Origin: Azohydromonas aeria
GTDB taxonomy: Bacteria > Pseudomonadota > Gammaproteobacteria > Burkholderiales > Burkholderiaceae_C
Assembly (NCBI RefSeq): GCF_009760915.1
Contig: NZ_VIDQ01000024.1
Location: 1-64,000 of the forward strand
Length of the DNA: 64,000 nt
Direction of reading: 5' to 3'
This document shows positions 56,690 through 64,000 of the stretch, piece by piece. The position numbers and the translations under genes were made by a program. Within the stretch, counting starts at the first letter, position 1; each line of letters opens with the position of its first letter. The notes below the pieces were generated by a model, which saw only the letters and a program-made list of their open reading frames with translations, had not been told where the DNA came from and searched no databases.

Positions 56690-58744
56690 TCACTCGGCCT
56701 GCTGCAGCACGTGGCGCAGGTCGCCGCGCACGAAGCCCGCGCCACTGAGCTCAGCCAGCCAGTCCATGTCCTGGGCGAGCGCCTCGGCGCCGCGCTCGCG
56801 CGCCCAGAACACCGGACCGCCCTCCCAGCGCGGGAAGCCGAAGCCGTTGACCAGCACCACGTCCACGTCGCTGGCGCGGCGGGCCACGCCCTCGGCGAGC
56901 AGCCGCGCGGCCTCGTTGACCATGGCCAGCAGCGCGCGGCGCTGGATCTCGCCATCGCCCAGCGTGCGCCGCACCAGGCCCTTGTCGGCGCGGGCCTGCT
57001 CGATGAGCCCATGCACGGCAGGATCGCTCTTGCGGCCCCGGCTGCCGCTTTCATAGAGGTAGTAGCCTGCCCCGGTCTTGCGCCCAAGGCGCCCGGCCTC
57101 GCACAGCCGGTCCGGGATATGCACGTAGCGCGCGGCCGGATCGCGCGTGGCGGCCTGCGCCTGGCGCATGCGCCAGGCGATGTCCAGGCCCGAGAGGTCC
57201 GCCACCGCGAACGGTCCCATGGCAAAGCCGAAGGCCTCCAGCGCGGCGTCCACCTCTTCGGGCCAGGCACCTTCCTCGATCATGAATTCGCACTGCCGAC
57301 GGTAGGCCGCGTAGATGCGGTTGCCGATGAAGCCGAAGGCATTGCCCGTGACGACGGGCAGCTTGCGCAGCCGCTTGGCCAACACCAGCCCGGTGGCCAG
57401 CACGTCGGGCGCCGTGGCCGCACCGCGTACCACCTCCAGCAGCCGCATCACGTGGGCCGGGCTGAAGAAGTGAAGCCCGATCACGTCCCGCGGGCGCCGC
57501 GTGGCCTGCGCGATCGCGTCCAGGTCCAGGTACGAGGTGTTGGAGGCCAGCACCGCGCCGGGCCGGGCCAGGCCGTCGATGCGGGCGAACACCTGCCGCT
57601 TGACTTCCAGGTCCTCGAACACCGCCTCGATCACCAGGTCGCTCAAGGCCAGCACCGACCAGTCGGTGGTGGGCTGCAGCCGCAGCTCGCACTGCGCGGC
57701 CACCGAGGCCTTGAGCTTGCCCGCCTGCACGCGGCCCGCGTAATGCTCGCGGATGCGTTCAACGCCACGCCGCAACGCGGCCTCGTCCTGCTCCAGCAGC
57801 GCGACGTCGAAACCGGCATCGAGCGCGGCGATGGCGATACCGGTGCCCATGGTGCCCGCGCCGATGACGGCGACGTGCTGCACCGGGCGGGGCGCCACGC
57901 CTTCGACTTCGGGCAGCCGCGCGCTGTCGCGCTCGGCGAAGAACTGGTGGCGCAGCGCGCGCGCCTCGCGCGAGACGCGCAGGTCCTGGAAAGCGGAGCG
58001 CTCGCGCAGCAGACCCTCATCGATCGGGAACTGCGCCGCGGAGACCACGGCCTCGATGGCCGCACGTACCGCCGGGCGCCCCTTGCCGGCCTTGAGTGCG
58101 GCCGCCGAGGCCTGCTCCACGGCCTGGGCGTCTGCCGCCGGCACGCCGCGGTCGCGCACGCGGGCCTTGCTGCCCACGAGGCGGCGCGCATGCGCCACGG
58201 CCGCCGCGCGCAGCTCGCCTTCAGCCTCGCTGTCGATGAGCCCCAGCGCCAGGGCCTGGCCGCTGGTCACTCGCGCACCGCTGCACACCAGCTCGATGGC
58301 CTTGGGCACGCCCACCAGGCGCGGCAGCCGCTGCGTGCCGCCCGCACCGGGGATGATGCCCAGCGTGACCTCGGGCAGGCCCACCACCGTGCCGGCAGCG
58401 GCCACGCGGGCATCGCAGCCCAGCGCCAGCTCGAAGCCACCGCCCAGCGCCGCACCGTGCAGCGCCGCGACCACGGGCTTGTCGCAAGCCTCGATGGCGG
58501 CAATGACGGCGGGCAGCTGCGGCTCCTGCAGCGGCTGCCCGAACTCGCGCAGGTCCGAGCCGGCGATGAAGGTGTTGCCCGCCCCGATGAGCACGGCGGC
58601 CCGGAGGCCGTCGTCGCCGGCCACCGTCTCCAGGGCCTGCAGCAAGCCGCGGCGCACTTCGGCCGAGCCGGCGTTGACGGGCGGGTTGTCGATCACGACG
58701 ACGGCCACGTCGCCGTCGCGTTCCAGGTGCACACGGGCGGTCAT
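56690..58744 (-). CDS. Enoyl-CoA hydratase/3-hydroxyacyl-CoA dehydrogenase fusion (FadJ-like)
   Basis: A 684-residue bifunctional beta-oxidation enzyme. The crotonase domain (about 1-190) has the oxyanion loop LHGAALGGGFELALGCDARV and EVTLGIIPGAGGTQRLPRLVG with its Glu. The dehydrogenase starts with the NAD motif VAVIGAGTMGTGIAIAALDA and has NTSYLDLDAIAQATRRP, the catalytic His in GLHFFSPAHVMRLLEVV and GNRIYAAYRRQCEFM. A final helical domain (about 580-684) closes the protein. It starts at ATG 58744, about 20 bases after the synthetase stop, and lies 35 bases before the thiolase start. Confidence 0.92.
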   Translation of the reverse strand: MTARVHLERDGDVAVVVIDNPPVNAGSAEVRRGLLQALETVAGDDGLRAAVLIGAGNTFIAGSDLREFGQPLQEPQLPAVIAAIEACDKPVVAALHGAALGGGFELALGCDARVAAAGTVVGLPEVTLGIIPGAGGTQRLPRLVGVPKAIELVCSGARVTSGQALALGLIDSEAEGELRAAAVAHARRLVGSKARVRDRGVPAADAQAVEQASAAALKAGKGRPAVRAAIEAVVSAAQFPIDEGLLRERSAFQDLRVSREARALRHQFFAERDSARLPEVEGVAPRPVQHVAVIGAGTMGTGIAIAALDAGFDVALLEQDEAALRRGVERIREHYAGRVQAGKLKASVAAQCELRLQPTTDWSVLALSDLVIEAVFEDLEVKRQVFARIDGLARPGAVLASNTSYLDLDAIAQATRRPRDVIGLHFFSPAHVMRLLEVVRGAATAPDVLATGLVLAKRLRKLPVVTGNAFGFIGNRIYAAYRRQCEFMIEEGAWPEEVDAALEAFGFAMGPFAVADLSGLDIAWRMRQAQAATRDPAARYVHIPDRLCEAGRLGRKTGAGYYLYESGSRGRKSDPAVHGLIEQARADKGLVRRTLGDGEIQRRALLAMVNEAARLLAEGVARRASDVDVVLVNGFGFPRWEGGPVFWARERGAEALAQDMDWLAELSGAGFVRGDLRHVLQQAE

Positions 58745-58766
58745 GTCGCTGCTCCGGTCTTGTCGT

Positions 58767-60872
58767 TCAGCGCGCCAGCACGGCCACGCCGTCGGCGGCG
58801 CGCACGCCCTGGCCCTGCGGCAGCACGAACACCGGGTTGATCTCGGCCTCGGCCAGGCGGTCGCCGAGCTGCGCCGCCATGGCGGAGAACGCGACGATCG
58901 TGTCCACCAGCGCCTCCACGTCGGCCTTGGGCCGGCCCCGGAAGCCGTCGAGCAGCGGCCAGGTCTTGAGCTCGTGCGCCATCGACAGCGCTTCCTCGCG
59001 GCTGAGCGGCCCACCCAGCGGCAACAGCCGCATCGTGGTGTCCTTGAACAGCTCGGCGGTGACGCCGCCCATGCCCAGCAGCACGGCCGTACCCAGCGCG
59101 TCGCGGTGCAGGCCCAGGATCAGCTCCGTGCCGCCGGCCACCATCTCCTGCACCAGGAAGCGCTGCGGCCGCACGCCGGCCCGGGCTTCCACTTGCGCGG
59201 CCATCTCGGCCAGCCGCGCGCCGACATGCTCGGCCGTCAGCCCCACGGCCACGCCGCCCACGTCGCTCTTGTGCGTGATCTCGCCCGACAGGATTTTCAG
59301 CACCACCCGGCCGCCCAGCTCGCGCGCCGCCTGCTCGGCCTCGGCGGCCGTCTGCACGACGACCTCGCGTGCGCAGGGCACGCCGAAGCGCGCGAAGAGC
59401 TGCTTGGCCTGCGCCTCGTCCAGCGAGCCGGTGGGGAAGTCGCCGGCCGGCACGGCGGCCGCCTGCGGCGCCTGTTCCTTCTCCACGGGCGCCTTCCACC
59501 GGCTGGCCTGCAGCATCCCGCCCAGGGCGGCCGTGCAGCTCTCGGCCGCGGCAAAGGCCGGCACGCCGCGCCGGGTCAGCAGCGCGCCCACTTCGGGCGC
59601 ATGCGGGCTGACGTAGGCCAGCACCGGCTTGTCGGACAGGGGCAGGCAGTCCTGGATCGCGCCGGCCATGAGCTCGGGCATCGCCAGGCTGGAAGAACCC
59701 ACGATCACGACCAGCGCGTCGTAGCTGGGGCTCGCCAGCACCGCCTTGATGGCGCCGCGCAGCAGGTCGGGCCGCAGCCCGGCCAGCGTCACGTCGATGG
59801 GGTTGCGGTCCAGCGCGGCGTGGTCGCCGGTCTGCAGCGCGCGCAGCGCGGCGGCCGTCTCGGCGTCCGGCGCCGGCGTCTCGAAGCCCGACACGCCCAG
59901 GCTGTCCGACACCAGCGTGCCGGCGCCGCCCGTGGAAGTCAGGATCGCCACGCGGTTGTTGCGCAGCACGCGGCCCGTGGCCAGTGCGGCCGGGATGTCG
60001 AGCAGGTCGCTGAAGGTCTGGGCCCGAATCACGCCGGTCTGCCGGAACAGCGCGTCGTACATGCGGTCGGCCCCGGCCAGCGCGCCGGTGTGCGACACGG
60101 CCGCCTGCGCGCCGGCCTCGGAGCGGCCGATCTTGAACGCGACGATGGGCTTGCCGGCCCGCGCGGCCCGCAGCGCCGCGGCGCGGAACTTCTCCGGGTT
60201 GCGCACCGTCTCGACGTAGAGCGCGATCACCCTGGTGGCCTCGTCGTCCACCAGGTGGTCGATGAAGTCAGCCAGCTCCAGGTCCACCTCGTTGCTGGTG
60301 GAAACCAGCTTGGACAGCCCGATGCCCCGCGCCGCGGCGCGCGACAGCAGCGCGCCCAGGATGCCGCCGCTCTGCGACACCACGCCGATCGAGCCCACTG
60401 GGAAATGCTCCATCTCCAGCGCGCCGGTGGCCGACAGCACGATGTTGTCGGTGAGGTTCACCAGCCCGATGGTGTTGGGGCCCAGCAACCGCATGGAGCC
60501 CGCGGCCTCGATGAGCTGGCGCTGGCGCCGCGCGCCTTCCTCGCCGGTCTCGGTGTAGCCGCTGGCCAGCACGATGGCCGCAGCGCAGCCGCGTGCGGCG
60601 AGGTCATGCACCGCCAGGTGCGCCCGCTCGGCACCCAGCAGCACGATGGCCACGTCGGGCACCGCCGGCAGCGAGGCCACGTCGGGGTAGCAGCGCAGCT
60701 CGCCGATGCGCTCGGCCTTGGGGTTCACGGGATAGATGTCGCCCTGGAAGCCGTGCTTGACCAGGTACGACACCGGGCGGCCGGCGGTCTTGGTGGCATC
60801 GGCCGAGGCGCCGATGACGGCGACGCTGCGGGGCTTCAGGAGTCGGGAGATGGCGTCCATGTCGATACTCAC
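58767..60872 (-). CDS. ADP-forming acyl-CoA synthetase (acetate-CoA ligase family)
   Basis: A 701-residue fused alpha-beta NDP-forming acyl-CoA synthetase: acid + CoA + ATP to acyl-CoA + ADP + phosphate. The CoA-binding Rossmann domain starts SVAVIGASADATKTAGRPVS; the succinyl-CoA-ligase-like domains include LLGPNTIGLVN, SQSGGILGALLS and the phospho-histidine context AAVSHTGALAGADRMYDALF. The C-terminal ATP-grasp part has VVLKILSGEITHKSDVGGVA and EINPVFVLPQG. Its ATG overlaps the stop of the preceding hydratase gene by four bases. It probably activates the acid taken up by the operon's transport system. Confidence 0.92.
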   Translation of the reverse strand: MSIDMDAISRLLKPRSVAVIGASADATKTAGRPVSYLVKHGFQGDIYPVNPKAERIGELRCYPDVASLPAVPDVAIVLLGAERAHLAVHDLAARGCAAAIVLASGYTETGEEGARRQRQLIEAAGSMRLLGPNTIGLVNLTDNIVLSATGALEMEHFPVGSIGVVSQSGGILGALLSRAAARGIGLSKLVSTSNEVDLELADFIDHLVDDEATRVIALYVETVRNPEKFRAAALRAARAGKPIVAFKIGRSEAGAQAAVSHTGALAGADRMYDALFRQTGVIRAQTFSDLLDIPAALATGRVLRNNRVAILTSTGGAGTLVSDSLGVSGFETPAPDAETAAALRALQTGDHAALDRNPIDVTLAGLRPDLLRGAIKAVLASPSYDALVVIVGSSSLAMPELMAGAIQDCLPLSDKPVLAYVSPHAPEVGALLTRRGVPAFAAAESCTAALGGMLQASRWKAPVEKEQAPQAAAVPAGDFPTGSLDEAQAKQLFARFGVPCAREVVVQTAAEAEQAARELGGRVVLKILSGEITHKSDVGGVAVGLTAEHVGARLAEMAAQVEARAGVRPQRFLVQEMVAGGTELILGLHRDALGTAVLLGMGGVTAELFKDTTMRLLPLGGPLSREEALSMAHELKTWPLLDGFRGRPKADVEALVDTIVAFSAMAAQLGDRLAEAEINPVFVLPQGQGVRAADGVAVLAR

Positions 60873-61654
60873 TTGGCGGACTTGGCGAGGAACGCCATGA
60901 CGGATTCACGGTGCTCGGTGCTCGTGTAGCAGATGCCCTGGGCCTGGCTGCCCTGGGCGAAGACCTGCTGCGCGCTGAGCTCGAAGCTCTGGTTGAGGAT
61001 GGTCTTGCCCAGGGCCAGCGCGGTGGCCGAACCCCGGCTCAGCTCGGCGGCCCAGGCCTGGGCATCGGCCACGAGCGTCTCGGCGCTGACCTTGCGGTCC
61101 ACGATGCCCAGCGACAGGGCCTCGTCGGCATCGACTTTGCGGCCGGTGAAGATCAGCTCCTTGGCCTTGGGCAGCCCCACGCGGCGCGGCAGGAAGTACA
61201 TGCCGCCGCCATCCGGCACGATGCCGCGGTGGATGTAGGACCAGGTGAAGCTGGCCCACTCGCTGGCGATGATGAAGTCGCAGGCCAGCGCCGTGTCGGC
61301 ACCCAGGCCCGAAGCCGCGCCGTTGACTGCGGCAACCACCGGCTTGGGCATGGTGTGCAGCAGCGCCTGGGTGTGGTGCACGCGCTGCTGTCGGTGCCAG
61401 CCGTTGAAGGCGATCTCGCCGGCCGGAGCGTTCATGCGGCGCTCCATGCCAGCGATGTCGCCGCCGGCACAGAAGCCCTTGCCGGCGCCGGTGAGGACCA
61501 GGGCGCGGATCGTCTTGTCGGCGGCCACGTGCTCCAGCGCCTCGATGAACTGGGTGCGCATGGCGTCGCTCATGGCGTTGCGCTTGTCGGGGCGATTGAG
61601 GGTCAGCGTGGCGATGCCGGCGTGGACCTGCAGGTCGATGAATTCGTTGCTCAT
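60869..61654 (-). CDS. Enoyl-CoA hydratase/isomerase family protein
   Basis: A 261-residue crotonase. Conserved pieces: IATLTLNRPDKRNAMSDAM, the oxyanion hole GAGKGFCAGGDI, AVNGAASGLGADTALACDFI and IHRGIVPDGGGMYFLPRRVG, where the usual catalytic Glu is replaced by Asp (VPDGGG). Such D-for-E forms occur in isomerases and in PaaG-like enzymes. It is the second operon gene after the Bug protein, coupled by ATGA to the synthetase. The exact reaction is uncertain. Confidence 0.88.
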   Translation of the reverse strand: MSNEFIDLQVHAGIATLTLNRPDKRNAMSDAMRTQFIEALEHVAADKTIRALVLTGAGKGFCAGGDIAGMERRMNAPAGEIAFNGWHRQQRVHHTQALLHTMPKPVVAAVNGAASGLGADTALACDFIIASEWASFTWSYIHRGIVPDGGGMYFLPRRVGLPKAKELIFTGRKVDADEALSLGIVDRKVSAETLVADAQAWAAELSRGSATALALGKTILNQSFELSAQQVFAQGSQAQGICYTSTEHRESVMAFLAKSAK

Positions 61655-61681
61655 GATGAAAGTGACAAGGAGTTGAAGAGA

Positions 61682-62659
61682 TCAGTCGGCCTTGAGGTTG
61701 TTGTCCTTGACGACCTTGCGCCAGCGAGCCTCCTCGGTACGCACGTAGGCCTCGAGTTCGGCCGGTGCGCCGGCGCTGATCACCAGGCCCTCCTGCTCCA
61801 CCTTCTTGGCGAATTCCTCGGTGCGCGCGGCCTTCCTGGCGGCAGCGTTGAGCTTCGTGATCACGTCGGCCGGCGTGCCGGCGGGCGCGTACAGGCCGTA
61901 CCAGCTCTCCACCACATAGCCGGGCACGGTCTCGGCAACGGGAGGCACGTTCTTGAGGGCGGGCGAACGCTCGGGCGTCGTGACCGCCAGCGCGCGCAGC
62001 TTGCCGGACTCCAGCAGGTTGGCCACGGCGGCCGCAGTGCCGAACATCATGTCCACCTGCCCGGCAAGCAGGTCGTTGAGCGCCGGGCCCGCGCCGCGGT
62101 AGGGCACGTGCAGCGTCTGGACCTTGGCCAGGTGGTTGAACATCTCGCCGGCGAGGTGGGCCGAGGTACCGTTGCCCTGGCTGGCGAAGGTGAGCTTGCC
62201 CTGCGACGCCTTGGCCGCCGCGACGATGTCCTTGACGCTCTTGTACGGGCTCTCGGCCCGCACCACCAGCACATTGGGGCCGCGGCCGACCAGCATCACC
62301 GGCGCAAAGGCCTTGTCCCAGGCATACGGCAGCTTGGGCATCAGGCTGGGATTGACCGCATGGGCGAACGACGCCATCACCAGCGTGTAGCCGTCGGCCG
62401 GGCTCTTGGCCACGGCATCGGTGCCGATGACCGTGCCCGCGCCGGGCCGGTTGTCCACGACGATCGTCTGGCCGAGTTCCTTGCCCATGCCCTGGCCGAG
62501 CGTGCGGGCGATCATGTCCGTGCCACCGCCCGGTGCGAAGGGCACGACGAGGCGGATCGGCTTTTCGGGGAACGCAGCGAGCGCGGTGCCCGTGGCCAGC
62601 GCCACGGTGGCGACGAACGTGCCCAACTTCGCCAGGTGAGAGCGCAAGGCAATCTGCAT
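61682..62659 (-). CDS. Bug/TctC family periplasmic solute-binding protein
   Basis: A 325-residue tripartite tricarboxylate-transporter type binding protein. It has a signal peptide (about residues 1-28, ending ATGTALAA), then FPEKPIRLVVPFAPGGGTDM, QTIVVDNRPGAGTVIGTDAV, HVPYRGAGPALNDLLAGQVD and VVESWYGLYAPAGTPADVI, all signature Bug segments. AGGAGA precedes ATG 62659. It is the first gene of the catabolic operon and probably captures its carboxylate substrate. No TctA/TctB membrane subunits occur here, as is common for the many orphan Bug genes of Burkholderiales. Confidence 0.93.
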   Translation of the reverse strand: MQIALRSHLAKLGTFVATVALATGTALAAFPEKPIRLVVPFAPGGGTDMIARTLGQGMGKELGQTIVVDNRPGAGTVIGTDAVAKSPADGYTLVMASFAHAVNPSLMPKLPYAWDKAFAPVMLVGRGPNVLVVRAESPYKSVKDIVAAAKASQGKLTFASQGNGTSAHLAGEMFNHLAKVQTLHVPYRGAGPALNDLLAGQVDMMFGTAAAVANLLESGKLRALAVTTPERSPALKNVPPVAETVPGYVVESWYGLYAPAGTPADVITKLNAAARKAARTEEFAKKVEQEGLVISAGAPAELEAYVRTEEARWRKVVKDNNLKAD

Positions 62660-62778
62660 GGGTTGTCTCCTGATGGTTGTGCCGATGACGGCGTTGTCCG
62701 ATGCGGCTGAAGGCGGCTTGCATGGCCGCCATCGATGCCCGGAAGGGTAGGTGGCACACTCGAGAATTGCACCGCCCG

Positions 62779-62797
62779 ATTTCCGACAGATGGAAAT
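62779..62797. promoter_or_regulatory. Candidate IclR-family operator
   Basis: ATTTCC-GACAGAT-GGAAAT is a perfect 6-bp inverted repeat with a 7-base spacer, in the 166-base gap between the divergent bug gene and the iclR-type gene, 28 bases before the latter's start. GGAAAT/ATTTCC pairs are typical IclR-family half-sites, so autoregulation and control of the operon are plausible. Confidence 0.5.
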
Positions 62798-62825
62798 TGA
62801 ACACTGGCCCAGGGAGGAGGACGCC

Positions 62826-63614
62826 ATGGAAAAGCCCAAGGCAACCGCTGAGGAAAAGCCCTTCAGCGGCGAGCGGAACCGCTCGCTGGAGCGGGGTGTG
62901 GAGATCCTTCGAGCCTTCCGCCCGGGTGCGGACCTGCTGGGCAACGGCGAACTGGCCGAGCGCACGGGGCTGTCGCGCGCGACGGTGAGCCGCCTCACGC
63001 AGACCCTCGTGGACTGCGGGATGCTGGAGCGCGACAGGAGCCGCCGGGCCTACCGCCTGGCCGCCCCGGTGCTGAGCCTGGCCCACGCCATGCGCACCGG
63101 CTCGCCCGTGCTGGCGGTGGCTGGCCCGCTCATGCGCAGCGAAGCCGAGAAGCTCAAGATCAACGTCGGCCTGGCGGTGGCGGACCGCGACGAGATGGTC
63201 TACCTGGAATCCGTGCGCTACAGCCGCCGCGTGGCCTGGCGCAACGTGGTGGCCGGGCAGCGCGTACCGATGGAGCTCACCTCGCTGGGCCGCGCCTGGC
63301 TGGCTGCCGCCGACGAGCCGGAGCGCAAGCGGCTGCTCGCGCGCTTCAAGGCCCGGCGCGGCGGCGAATGGGGACGCCTGTCGCGCGAGATCACGCAGGC
63401 CGTGGCCAGCGTGAGGGATGCGGGCTACTGCTGGGCTTCCTGGCAGCCACAGGTCGTGGCCCTCGCCACCCCTGTCGTGCTGGACCGGCATCCCGTGCAC
63501 GTGCTCAACATGAGCGTCACCGGCGACGAGACGCCGCAGGCCGTGGTGGAGCAACTGCGCGAGCCGCTGCTGGCCCTGGCGAAGCGGCTGCGGGAGGGGA
63601 TTTCGGCTGCCTGA
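62826..63614 (+). CDS. IclR family transcription regulator
   Basis: A 262-residue regulator. The winged helix is at about 18-80 (RSLERGVEILRAFRPGADLL, LAERTGLSRATVSRLTQTLV) and the effector-binding GAF-like domain at about 95-255 (MRSEAEKLKINVGLAVADRD, LTSLGRAWLAA, ALATPVVLDRHPVHVLNMSV). ATG 62826 follows an excellent ribosome-binding site (GGAGGA). It is divergent from the bug-echA-acs-fadJ-thiolase operon and is expected to control it in response to the acid or its CoA ester. Confidence 0.93.
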   Translation: MEKPKATAEEKPFSGERNRSLERGVEILRAFRPGADLLGNGELAERTGLSRATVSRLTQTLVDCGMLERDRSRRAYRLAAPVLSLAHAMRTGSPVLAVAGPLMRSEAEKLKINVGLAVADRDEMVYLESVRYSRRVAWRNVVAGQRVPMELTSLGRAWLAAADEPERKRLLARFKARRGGEWGRLSREITQAVASVRDAGYCWASWQPQVVALATPVVLDRHPVHVLNMSVTGDETPQAVVEQLREPLLALAKRLREGISAA

Positions 63615-63831
63615 CCCGGAGCCGGAACGCGTCGTGCGCAGCCCTTGGTCCATGGGAGCGGACGGGCAGCATGCGCAAACCCATAGCCTGCACGCATAAC
63701 TGCTATCGATCCATTGCCCTGTTGTCATGGTGATGGGCTGTCCAGAATCAGCGCCATGACGAACCGGATGCCCCGCGGTGCCGTGCAGCGGTGCGGCAAG
63801 AGGCATCGAACAAGACCCAGGAGACAGCCCC

Positions 63832-64000
63832 ATGATCCGACGCACCCTGCTCGCAGCCGCTCTCTGTGCCGCGCTGCCACTGGCAGCCCATGCTCAGGCC
63901 AAGAGCACCCGCATCGTCGTGTCCTTCCCGCCGGGGGGGCCGGTGGACTTCGTGGCCCGTGTCCTGGCCGAGCAGTTGGGCAAGGAGCTCGGCCACATGG
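63832..64000 (+). CDS. Bug/TctC family solute-binding protein (5' part, cut by window end)
   Basis: The first 56 codons are visible. AGGAGA sits nine bases before ATG 63832. A signal peptide (RRTLLAAALCAALPLAAHAQ) is followed by STRIVVSFPPGGPVDFVARV, the start of a Bug-type ligand domain. The gene runs off the window. It is in line with the iclR gene, 217 bases downstream, and may have its own promoter in that gap. Confidence 0.88.
   Translation, partial: MIRRTLLAAALCAALPLAAHAQAKSTRIVVSFPPGGPVDFVARVLAEQLGKELGHM

Overview
This is a contiguous stretch of a very GC-rich chromosome (roughly 70% G+C) of a beta-proteobacterium. Gene content points to Burkholderiales, most likely a Comamonadaceae-like organism: two Bug/TctC-type solute-binding proteins, a CoA-ligase/beta-oxidation locus with an IclR regulator, an intact Nit1C cluster and a CcoG gene. 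That assignment is inference from gene content. I saw no rRNA, tRNA, CRISPR array or intact insertion sequence.

Layout. 0-6 kb: the N-terminus of a chemoreceptor-like membrane protein, a SulP anion transporter, a small Arg-rich hypothetical protein, pyruvate kinase and a PHB-depolymerase-type esterase. 6-14 kb: one giant VCBS-repeat adhesin (2641 aa, 21 repeats, C-terminal RTX signals). 14-21 kb: an eight-gene multisubunit Mrp/Mnh-type cation/proton antiporter operon with three antiporter-like subunits. 21-31 kb: a GH15 glucan/trehalose hydrolase, a hybrid sensor kinase and a divergent OmpR-type regulator, an unusual second pyruvate kinase, and several very small proteins, two of which are paralogues of each other.

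31-37 kb looks like a phosphate-starvation island. An exopolyphosphatase (ppx) and a PlcP-like metallophosphatase / Agt-like glycosyltransferase pair each have sequences with exact Pho-box architecture in front of them (7-bp units every 11 bp; four consecutive units before plcP). A glycerophosphodiester phosphodiesterase lipoprotein and a broken phnK-like (C-P lyase ABC ATPase) fragment lie in the same island. Together they suggest replacement of phospholipids by glycolipids and scavenging of phosphate. 37-43 kb: a MocR regulator diverging from a translationally coupled chain acyl-CoA-dehydrogenase-like / CcoG / LrgA / LrgB, then a VOC-family protein.

43-53 kb: a complete Nit1C cluster (Sll0783-like protein, nitrilase, radical SAM, GNAT, AIR-synthase-like, glycosyltransferase, MSMEG_0570-like, flavin monooxygenase), with a divergent MocR regulator at its head and a Pnap_2097/LnmK-like protein at its tail. 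53-55.3 kb is a gene graveyard: a cydA/cydB deletion fusion, a DUF2474-like remnant, an enoyl-CoA hydratase N-terminal scrap and a porin/EtfA chimera, with one low-GC small membrane-protein ORF among them. 55.4-64 kb: a CoA-dependent catabolic operon (3-oxoadipyl-CoA-type thiolase, fused hydratase/dehydrogenase, ADP-forming acyl-CoA synthetase, enoyl-CoA hydratase, Bug binding protein) controlled by a divergent IclR regulator, and the start of a second Bug protein cut by the window edge.
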